A stretch of 64,000 bases of DNA from Candidatus Gastranaerophilales bacterium (GTDB lineage Bacteria > Cyanobacteriota > Vampirovibrionia > Gastranaerophilales > Gastranaerophilaceae). Where the stretch lies: positions 1 to 64,000 of the forward strand of contig CALUVG010000004.1 in NCBI GenBank assembly GCA_944324165.1, in the 5' to 3' direction. Numbering within the stretch: position 1 is the first letter of the stretch; each line of letters starts with the position of its first letter. The notes beneath the pieces are model-generated. The model was not told the DNA's origin. It did not search any database and saw nothing but the letters and a program-made list of their open reading frames with translations. Below, one piece after another: positions 1 to 9,300 of this stretch. Made by a program: the position numbers and the translations under genes.

Positions 1-107
1 AATTCTTCAGGGTAAAGATCAGGATTAAAATGACTTTGGTATGTTATAGATTTCAGTCTGCCAAAATTTGGTTGTCTGTATTGTGTGTAATTATTGTCTA
101 TTCTCAT
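1..107 (-). CDS. Hypothetical protein with N-terminal FG motif (partial, cut by window edge)
   Basis: Only the first 35 codons are present; the gene runs off the left edge. The ATG at 107-105 is preceded by AAAGGAAA at a good Shine-Dalgarno distance, which supports it as a true start. The N-terminus is polar (Asn, Gln, Tyr, Arg) and contains N14-F15-G16-R17, similar to the F-x-G signature near the start of several other proteins in this window. No domain can be recognised from so short a piece. Confidence 0.55.
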   Translation of the reverse strand, partial: MRIDNNYTQYRQPNFGRLKSITYQSHFNPDLYPEE

Positions 108-174
108 TTATTAATATTTCCTTTGCTGTGTTACATGAATATATAAAACTGTAAAATTTTTTTTGCTATTTTAA

Positions 175-1092
175 TTAATACAATATTGGTTGTTTTTTAA
201 TCATTTCAATCCACTGTGCAAGAGAGGCTTCGTTCAAATACATGTTTGGAGAAAAATCAACTAATGGTGCTCCACCATTTTTGTAATAATCATTCAAAAA
301 GTGTTCCAATGTCGCTGACCAATTGATTACGACTTTTTTGTCATTATCACGTTCGAGAAAGATATATTTTGAATTCTCTCGTGGAGATTTTTGATTTAAA
401 CTTGAAAATTCTTGTAAAATTTTTGTTGAATCTTCAATAGGTCTTTTCGCATCAGGTAATCTGTATCCCATTGAATAATGGAATGGGAAAGAATTCCCTT
501 CTGCGACAATACAAACATTGCCTAATCTATTTTGGAGCATTCTTTCTACTCGTAATTGATGCATTCTTGTTCCAATTCCGCTATACTCTTTATTGCCCTT
601 TGCTTTCATATAAGATGAGATTTTTTCGCAAAGTTCTCCGTCTATAAATGCACCTTCAAATTTTGGGCTTATCATTTCCTGTTCTTTATCTATATAAAAA
701 TATGTATCACCTACAACTCTATAATTTTTATTTTTAATATTTATTTCCCCGTTTGCATCTGGAACCATAAGATAGTATTTTTCCATATTAGGGATATCTT
801 CATCAACTCTTGCAATATATGCGTTTACAGGTTTATTTGTCTTTTTATCAATCAGAGTTGTTATCCTTAAGCCACTTTCATCTAAGTTAGTTTTAGGAGT
901 AAATTCAGGTGAGAGTAGTTTTTTAAAAGTCTTAGAACTAATTCCTTGAAAATTCTCTTTTAATAAGCTAACTTCAACCGTATCTGCTGCCGGCTGACGT
1001 ACAAGGTCAACTTTTTTAAAATTGAACATTCTTTTAGTCGCAGGGATAATAATATCTTTAAATATATTTGTCTTTATTCCGTTTATTTTCAT
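175..1092 (-). CDS. GNAT-like acetyltransferase-family protein with N-terminal F-x-G motif
   Basis: 305 residues with an AGGA ribosome site just upstream of the ATG. Residues 1-50 are a polar/basic leader ending in N47-F48-Q49-G50. The C-terminal half looks like a GNAT fold: G172-I-G-T followed by a helix rich in Arg/Glu resembles the acetyl-CoA binding motif A, and A197 to Y210 (ending F-H-Y-S-M-G-Y) resembles the last strand and helix, where GNATs end with a 'GY/GF' motif. Substrate is unknown. The neighbours are a phosphatase-like gene and a protease-like gene in the same orientation but with separate leaders. The GNAT call is inference from motif shape only; the F-x-G leader is directly visible. 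Confidence 0.6.
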   Translation of the reverse strand: MKINGIKTNIFKDIIIPATKRMFNFKKVDLVRQPAADTVEVSLLKENFQGISSKTFKKLLSPEFTPKTNLDESGLRITTLIDKKTNKPVNAYIARVDEDIPNMEKYYLMVPDANGEINIKNKNYRVVGDTYFYIDKEQEMISPKFEGAFIDGELCEKISSYMKAKGNKEYSGIGTRMHQLRVERMLQNRLGNVCIVAEGNSFPFHYSMGYRLPDAKRPIEDSTKILQEFSSLNQKSPRENSKYIFLERDNDKKVVINWSATLEHFLNDYYKNGGAPLVDFSPNMYLNEASLAQWIEMIKKQPILY

Positions 1093-1230
1093 ATTTGAAT
1101 TCCTAATATTTTTTAAAACCTGTAAATATAAATTTTGCTAATTAAAAAATCAAGTTTGTAGCTTGGATTTTCCCCCAAGACAAAGTGTCCCAAAAGAATC
1201 AAACCATGTGGCTTCTTCACTGCGGCTGGA

Positions 1231-1273
1231 GCGTTTTTGTTTGGATGCGATGAAATCGCAGAAAACAAAACGC
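1231..1273. repeat. Nested inverted repeat (hairpin) in intergenic region
   Basis: Outer arms 1231-1242 and 1262-1273 are complementary apart from one mismatch, and an inner perfect arm pair (TGCGAT / ATCGCA, 1246-1251 and 1255-1260) closes on a three-base loop. The surrounding stretch 1160-1320 is more GC-rich than its flanks and contains CCAAGAC at 1176-1182, the same heptamer found at the edge of the tRNA-Val insertion at 42.1 kb. There is no convincing gene here. Confidence 0.5.
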
Positions 1274-1320
1274 GGAATTGTTGGGCAAGTATACTTAATC
1301 TACAGCCTCAAACATGACAG

Positions 1321-1956
1321 CTACCAATTTTTATATCTTGTAATTATTGCCAAAAAAGATGAATGAGCAAGCTCTGTGCCCTTTATTACTCTGTTATTGA
1401 AAATGTTTTTTAGTCTTGTTATTGGATTTAGAGTCTTTTCGTCTTTAATGCTTCTAGAAAAGTATTTTTGACTGTAAAAATGCTTTTCTAGAACATTTTG
1501 AACTTTATCTGCATAAGATATAGGGTCGGTTTGCGAATAAACTTTTTCTATACTTTCACCACGTGTTAAATCATAAAAAGCAGCCATATGAGCTGTACGA
1601 TGACTTCCTGAATTACAATGAAATAAAGTTTTTCCGCCTTTTTCTCCATTTCTTTTGACATTTTGTGCAACTGCAGCAAAATCGTCCTTTGTCGGATATT
1701 TTCCTTCCAAATAACTGTAAGGAGCTCTTATATAGTTAATGCCCAGTTCTTTACAAAAATACTTCTCTATAAATTTAAATCCTCGCATACCAACATGTCT
1801 GAAGTCATAAATTTGATCTACTCCAGCATTTTTTAATTCTATCAAATCCGAAATTCTCGGGTGAGGACCACGGATTAAGTAATTATCAACATCTTTATAT
1901 TTGGCACTCAATCCATGCGAGGTATAAAATTTTTTATACAAATTAATAAGTTTCAT
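1321..1956 (-). CDS. Tyrosine / dual-specificity phosphatase-like protein
   Basis: 211 residues. The segment H113-C114-N-S-G-S-H-R120 is the classical C-x5-R phosphate-binding loop of cysteine phosphatases, preceded by a hydrophobic strand and followed by an Ala/Met-rich helix. Upstream, 'IRGPHPR' (28-34) and 'YDFRH' (50-54) match the start of the DSP/PTP-like fold (as in inositol or tyrosine phosphatases of the bacterial PTP-like group), where a gene often begins 'RG.QP'. Predicted activity: removal of phosphate from phospho-Tyr/Ser or inositol phosphate through a Cys-phosphate intermediate. No signal peptide and no clear Shine-Dalgarno. It sits among other effector-like enzymes, so a host or signalling target is possible but unproven. 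Confidence 0.75.
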   Translation of the reverse strand: MKLINLYKKFYTSHGLSAKYKDVDNYLIRGPHPRISDLIELKNAGVDQIYDFRHVGMRGFKFIEKYFCKELGINYIRAPYSYLEGKYPTKDDFAAVAQNVKRNGEKGGKTLFHCNSGSHRTAHMAAFYDLTRGESIEKVYSQTDPISYADKVQNVLEKHFYSQKYFSRSIKDEKTLNPITRLKNIFNNRVIKGTELAHSSFLAIITRYKNW

Positions 1957-1975
1957 AAATTTACAACTTTAATTT

Positions 1976-2090
1976 TTTACATAAATTTGTAAAACATCTC
2001 AAAAAAAAATTTGCTTAATTTAATATTTAAAATTCCGGTAGTTAGTAGTTCGAATTTACTAATTCGATAATAAGTTTACAAATTTGTAAA
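1976..2090. promoter_or_regulatory. Two TTTACA...TGTAAA palindromes upstream of the phosphatase-like gene
   Basis: TTTACA-N6-TGTAAA lies at 1976-1993 and a perfect 16-bp palindrome, TTTACAAATTTGTAAA, at 2075-2090. A third inverted repeat (CGAATT / AATTCG) lies at 2051-2066. The sites lie 20-135 bp upstream of the phosphatase gene start. They could be operators for a dimeric regulator, or overlapping divergent -35-like boxes. Confidence 0.35.
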
Positions 2091-2170
2091 ATCGGGTTTT
2101 ATTTTTTCTATTTTAGAAGAAAGTTGTATAATATCACATACGGCTTGTGTCTTCAATTAAAGCAGATTAC

Positions 2171-3133
2171 TTACATCTTTATGGGTGACAATTCAACTTT
2201 ATAGTTGTCTGTTTCGTAAATTGTCTGAATCATTTTTATCCAATTGTCTTTTGTAAAAATTCCACCTTCAGGATTTACCCAGTTATCAATGATATAGCTT
2301 TCGCCGTTGTTTGAATCTTGTAATAAAATAGCGACATGTCCGGGCTCAGCAATAGGCTCAAAATGAATTTCAGATACTTCATACTTTCCTGTATCCAGTT
2401 TTCTCAGGATTGAAGATGTTATATCTGCAGACTCGCCGCAGTTCGCAAAATTGTATTTTTTAATAATTTCTTTTTTTTCATCGTCAGACCATTTTTTAGA
2501 GCTCAATCTAAGCATATCGTATGCATTATTTTCTTCTTCTGACAATGTTGTATGAAGAATACTTATACTTTTAGATGTAGAGTTTGATAATACACCATAT
2601 TCCTTAAGATATTCTGAAACAACAGATTGTGCAAGCCTAAACAAGTCTGAATCTTTAGAGTTATCATTTAATAAATTATACTTATGTACAAACAGCTCTA
2701 ATGCCTCTTCTCTTTGCTTTGCTATCTTTGAATCTTTAGGAACCTCTTTTGTCTTTTCTTCAGTTATATTGCTAATTTGTATAAGAAATCTCTCAATATC
2801 TTTTGCGTTTAATCCGGCTTTCTTTAATATTTCATTATTATTTTCGACTATTTGTGAAAGAAATTGCTCGAGTTCAGAAATATTCAACTCAGTATTTCCG
2901 TCACTTTTTGCGAAATTGTATAGACTATTAAATAAATTATTTAATTCTTTTGCATCTAATCTTTTATTCCTATTGGTATCAAAAAATTGGAATAGAGATT
3001 CATTTGCAGAATTTGTACAAATATCACCCTCTTTAATCCAGCCTCTGTATTTTGAAGGTTTCATCCATTTTTCGTTGTTGTTAAATTTTATAAATTTCTC
3101 TTGAAAAAGTTTATCAAAATCTGACATTTGCAT
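2171..3133 (-). CDS. EF-hand protein with C-terminal papain/transglutaminase-like Cys-His-Asp domain
   Basis: 320 residues. D52 to E63 is a canonical EF-hand calcium loop (D-x-N-x-N-x-x-L-D-x-x-E); K76 to E87 is a second, degenerate loop lacking the first Asp. The middle (100-200) is helical and Lys/Glu rich. The C-terminal part has N231-C232-G-E, then G265-H266-V and I282-D283-N, in the order Cys, His, Asp expected of papain-like / transglutaminase-like thiol enzymes (YopT/C58 or transglutaminase type). The likely role is a calcium-modulated cysteine protease or acyltransferase. There is no secretion signal. Motifs are visible; family assignment and calcium control are inference. Confidence 0.65.
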   Translation of the reverse strand: MQMSDFDKLFQEKFIKFNNNEKWMKPSKYRGWIKEGDICTNSANESLFQFFDTNRNKRLDAKELNNLFNSLYNFAKSDGNTELNISELEQFLSQIVENNNEILKKAGLNAKDIERFLIQISNITEEKTKEVPKDSKIAKQREEALELFVHKYNLLNDNSKDSDLFRLAQSVVSEYLKEYGVLSNSTSKSISILHTTLSEEENNAYDMLRLSSKKWSDDEKKEIIKKYNFANCGESADITSSILRKLDTGKYEVSEIHFEPIAEPGHVAILLQDSNNGESYIIDNWVNPEGGIFTKDNWIKMIQTIYETDNYKVELSPIKM

Positions 3134-3344
3134 AATGATATAAACAACACATACATTTCATTATTGCTTACTTCTTTTAATTTTTAATAATTGTTTACAA
3201 TATAAAAAACTAATAGTTTAATAGGAGGAATTTACAAATCCGCCAAAAGTTTTATGCTAATATTACCGAATGTAAAAAAAATCAAAATAACTAAAGAAAG
3301 TTAAAAAACATCCGTCAAATAAAGAACAAGTGTGTGGAGCAATT

Positions 3345-6300
3345 ATGGCAGATCCTATACAGATATCGATGTATATAACAAGTTTGGGGCTCAGCGGCAA
3401 GGAAGCTGAGGCAAAACGTATAGAATTAGAAAAACTTTCTGATGCCGAATTAACCGCACTAATATCCGGAAAATCTAACTCTTCAGCTAACTCTTTCGAC
3501 TTTTCAAAAGCCGTATTTGAATTTAAACCAGTATTGCCTGATACTGGTATTAGCATTGAAAAATCAACTCCACAACAAAATACTCCAAAGAAAAAATATA
3601 CTGCACTGGAAAAAGCTGAATTACGAAATTTTGCATCACAATATTTACTGGATTCTGCTACAAATGCATATGATGCAATAGATAATTATAACAAAAGTGT
3701 AGGTATCATATCTATCGATGCAATTGTAAATGGATTTAAAATATTCACAGGACAAGAAGACAGGCATGCGCTTCAAGAAAGACTGGGCAATGAACTAAAA
3801 CAGGCAGAAATGCTTAATCGTGCGGCGTCGACCCCGGGAGCTTTTGAATTTAAATTTGAGCGTACGCGTGGTGTATTATACAATCCTGAAAATATAGAAA
3901 ATTTGAAAAATAAATCTCAAGAATATCTGGAAATATCTGCATATCAGGAAAAATACAATATTCTTTCTGATGGAATAAAAGAAATTAAATCTATTATGCA
4001 AGCGGAACAAGAATATGCACAAGCTATAAAGTATGTGAGAGGTCCGGCTGCTGCTTCACTAACACCACCGGAGACCTCCTCTCATGAAAAATTTGGAGAA
4101 GTTCTATTGCAGCTATGCAACGGTAATAAAGAATTAGTAAATCAGTATATGGAGCAAATAACATCCCAAATGGGTTCACGTGCTGAAATAGAAAAAAATA
4201 TGCCCAAAATACTTGAGGAACTGCAAACTAACTTTAAAGCAGAATATGATAAAAAATTAGCCGGTAAAAATTTTGAACAATATACAAAAGAATATGAGGC
4301 TGCATATTCAAAAGCACTAGGAGGAAAAAATCCTGAATTTGCAACCCAAAATTTTATAGAAAAAGCAAAAACACAAAGCGCATATACAGAAATGGGCTTA
4401 ATAATAGCAAGTTCACTATTATTACCAGGCAGTAGTACAGTAGCAAAAGGTACCGCAGCACTGGCAAAACAAGTTGGAACAAAGGCAGCAGGACAAATTG
4501 TAAAAGGTGTAATGACAACATCAATGGCATCTGCACCTGCTGGATTGACAGCCTTAAACGCAGTCACAAGCGAGAAAGGTTTCACTCAGGAAACTAAAAA
4601 TGAGATGTTTGAAGAATTGAAAACCGGGGTAATATATGGCGGCTTTGGTGCATATGTATCAGGTCCGGTGGGCAATGCTGTTGAAAATTTGATAAAAAAC
4701 AAACCGGAAGTCTTAACCGGAATTGTTTCCCGCGTAATGTCCGGTGGAAAAACCGGAGAAACAATAGCAAAAGCATCAGGAGTAATGGCTGAAACGAGCG
4801 CAGATGTAGTGTTTGACCAGTTGACGAGTGATATGAGTGTGCTGGAATCATTAGAAACTAATGGCGGTATGAATTTTGCTATGATGATAGCAGGCGGCAG
4901 AATCGCAAAAATCCATCAGAACTTGCAGGGTATAAAAATAGAACAACTGAATAATGGAAATTATAAGATAAAAGATGAGAATGGCAAACTTATTTTCAAT
5001 GCTAAAGATGGAAATAGTCTCGCAACTTTTGTGATTGGTAAGGGCTTAGAAAATGAATATCCAAAAACTCAGAATAATGAGACTCCTAATACTAAGGGAG
5101 AGGCTCTTCAAGCAGAAAAAGAAAATGTGTCATCTCTTCAGAGTTCATCAAATGTGCCTAAAGGGTTAAATGCAGAAAATGATGCTTTACTTCAAAGAGC
5201 AAGAACTCAAAATCCGTCAGAAGTTGTTACAGATAAAGTAAAGAAACAGTGGATGCAAGCTGATATAGACACAAAAGCTGAGGACGAACATTTAGATTTA
5301 TTTAATCCGGATCAGTCTGCCGGATTAAAACGGGCAGCCTCTGAAATTAATGACGATGTGACTAACTTAATATTTACAGGTAAGTTAAAAGAAAAATTAA
5401 CTCAACATTATGAAGAAATAGGTAATGTATTCAAAGATATTGCCCAAAAACGCAGTACGGATTTTGAAAATCTAGCACAGGCTAATAAAAATAATCCTCA
5501 AGGATTTGCCGAAGGGATTGTGAAAATTTTGTCTGAAGAAATGGATATGAAAGGTTATGAACCTAAAATTGAATTAATTGATATGAACGGCAGTGCTGAT
5601 GGGCTTGCTAATTGGCCGGAAGGAACAATTCAGATTGATAAATCTATTACCAACGGTAAGAAATTAGTAGAAATAATTTCTCATGAATTTGTACATATGC
5701 TGCAATATAGAGATATTTTGGCTCAATATGGAGAACGAGGTTTGAGAGAGGTTATTATGAATGATAAGAATATTTCTCCTGATAAAAAGACCGGAATAAT
5801 TGCAGATATTTTAAACAGCAGCTATACTCAAAAATTATTGGATAATTTCAATGAATTAAAACATTCAGAAAAAGGTTCACTGAATGAGTATCTTACAAGA
5901 ATTTATAAAGATGAATTCGCAAATACAATTGATACAAATGATATGGCTGCATACACAAATCAAACAACAGAGCGTTTAGCGTATTATGCAGGTTCTGAAA
6001 ATTTGGGTAATAGTACAGAAGGGTTAGAAAATATTGTATTAGGTGAAAATGCTCCAAATGATAATTCTTTGAAGGCTTTATTAAAGAAAAAAAGAGAACA
6101 ACTGCAAAACGGCGGCACTGTAGTTGGTGACAATACTATGGATAATCCAGTAACTAACAACAATAATAATGCTTATGAGATTGATGAATTCGGACAAATT
6201 CATCGTAAATTGCCTGCAGGAATTACCGAAGAGAATACCAACAAAAATATAGACACAAAAGAAACTGTAACAACAGCAAACCAAAAAGTAAACGAAGAAG

Positions 6301-9300
6301 TTATGGATGAGGATAGAAAATTACAGCTTGCCAATATTGAAATTTATAAGAAAACGGCTAATCCTCAAGACATCTCACTGAAAATTGATGGAGAAGACAG
6401 AATTTTTACGGCTTTTAAAGGTCAAAAAGCTACTGATGGTAATATCATTTTGACAGATAATAATAAGTTATATAAGCTATCCGCAGTAAAGCCGGAAAAC
6501 GTTTGTAAAAATGAACTTTTTGCCGGCGATATGTATGAACTTATAGGAGTGCAAAAACGTGAAAGACAACTTGTACAAACAGATAAAGGTACAGCAGTTT
6601 TGGGAGAAACTATAACTAAATCCGGAGGGTTTGTTCCTGATAAATCTGCGTTGGCGAAAACTTATGGTATGGATGCACTTCTTGGTATAAGAAGTAATAT
6701 TGTGTTAAAAGCCCGTAATGATAACAGCTCCACGCCGGTTGTTAATATAACAGCACCGTTCAGTATTTATAGCACAGCACCAGTAGAACTCGTAAGACTA
6801 TTTGAACCTACAAGTAAGAATTCACAGCTTTTAAAAACAGTTTCCAGGCAGGATATAATTGACTCTTTACAAAAAATTGTTGACATGCCGGATGAAAAAA
6901 TATCCGAACTTGCCGATGCAAGAAATATTGATGACAAAGATAGAATGGTTAAAACACTTCTTGGCAGAAAACAGTTTATTGCAAAATTTTTAGATACCAT
7001 GAAACAAACAGAGCAGGAAGGCTTACCAATAAGTGAATATGTAAAAAATATTTATGATAAGACTTCTGTTGAAATTAAATATTCTGATATGAAAGCACAA
7101 GCTAATACAGGATTAACGGATTATCTGCATGAAACTCATAATGTACCAACTAAAGACATGTTAAACTATCAATCACTTTTAAAAGATACTCAGATCGCAG
7201 ATTACCTTAAAACTGAACTTGAACAGGGCAGAATCAGCTTTGATGATTTAAATGAAATAACAGCAGCATATTATGGCGACGTAAAAATGTTGCGATATCT
7301 ACAAGCCTCTCCGGAAATAAAAAAACAAAATATTAATACTCTATTAGATTTAAAACGAGATAATAATATTAGTATAAGCAGTGGAAAAAGCTTAGTTAAC
7401 ACTATAGCTCAAAATGCTGAGACACAAGAAATTAACACTGAAGTTATTGATTTAATAAAACAAGTTAGTGAACAATTTGATAAAAATCCGGATGTTGCTC
7501 CGGCTATTTATCACATTATTAAGGATGGCAAGATTAATGAAACTGCATTAAAATTGTCCACGGATTTGTACAAAAATGGAGTTGAAATAAATACTATTAC
7601 CGGCATCCTGAATGGTGCAACCAGAAATGGGACGATAGATTTAGATACAGCAAAAGCTGACATGATAAATGAACTGATAAAGAGCGGAAAATCTCCGCAG
7701 GATATTGGTATATATATTAAAGCGATGGATGCCCCGTCAGGACTTGATACATCTATGACTGAATATGTTGATAAATTTAAAGCAATGGGGCTGGATAACC
7801 AGACTATAGGCAGCCTGTTTAGTTATATAAGAGTGCATACACAGCAAGGTCCTATTCAAAAAACTTATGTGCTTGATTGGATATCAAAACTTGCCGGAGA
7901 GCACCCTGATTCTAAAACAGTAATATCAGCGGCAAGACAATTAGTTAAATATAATGAAAGCTTAGGGCAATATATTGATAAAATTGCAGCTAACAATAAA
8001 GAAGTAAATTTAGGTAATTTAACTAAAATTTTAGAGAGTTTAATAGACCCAAATACACCATTTGACAAAAATGGATTTCAGTTTGCATTGAATATGCTGA
8101 CCAAAGGTGTCTCACCGGAAAATCTGGGCAATATAATAAAAGCTAGCAGATGGACTTCAAAAGATCCAATCCAAAAAGACATTATGGCAGCCCGTACCGC
8201 CAAACTTCGCGAACTTGCAGGTACTCTTTTGACTGAAAAAGGAAAATCAACGTCTGAGGTATATGCACTATTAACAAATTTATCAGATGATTTTTCAATA
8301 AATCTTGTAAAAGATAATATAGACAGTTTATCACAAAAAGAGCTTAACGTAGTTTTAGCTTTCACGAATATGCCGCCTTCCGTACAAAAAGACAGAGAAA
8401 AACTGGCTGACTTTATGCTGGATTTATTAAAAAATAAGGACTATTCACTGGATGATGTAGCCGCTATCTCAAATAAAATTATCACTACTCAAAAAAATCT
8501 AAATAGAGTTTTGGTAACCGGTATTGATGCAGAAACTCTGGATTTTGCAAAGAAATGCGCCGAAGCCGGCTTGAGCGGCAAAGACATAACTAATCTGACT
8601 TTTGCTTCAAGAATATGGAATAATGCGTTGGAACTTACTCCTGAGCAAATGGCTGCTGAAACTAAAAAGATTACTGATTTTGCAGAAAACTTATTGTTTG
8701 AAAAAGAAATTCCTCCTCAAAAAGTTGTTAGTCTAATGGAGTCAGCAGCATTTAAGACAAATAGAACACAAAATCAACTTTCGTTGACTTATGGATTTGA
8801 TGACAGGGCTATTAAACTTATCAATGATCTAGTTGAAGACAAAGCAATTACACCTGAATCAAATACAAATATTAGAGAACTTATTAAAACTATCAAACTA
8901 TTGGATTATGACACTCAGGTTGTGGATACTGCAAAAGACCTGCTTAAAAATGAGGTAACTCTGCAAAACGGTAAATCCTATAAGATAGATCCAAACTCTC
9001 TTTCTGCATTTTTACTGAATGGCAGAAATTTTGAAACAAAGAAATTTGAACCGGAAAGATTTAACAGAGCAATTCAAGATTATATTCTCAAGGCAGATTA
9101 TGGATTTGCATTAAAGGATATTGATAATATATTAGGACTTTCACAGGGTGAGGTAGCAGTAAATGATTTGCATATGAGCACAGGTGAGAAAGTTAATCTT
9201 TTGAATAAACTTTCTTATGCCCCTAAAGAGGCAATTGATTATATTGAATCTCAATTATTAACACCGGACAATCCATATTTTGAAAAAATTGATTTGACGA

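Noticed and set aside
1163-1366. 67-codon plus-strand open frame
   Set aside because: It covers an intergenic hairpin region and the end of the phosphatase gene on the other strand; no ribosome site, odd composition.
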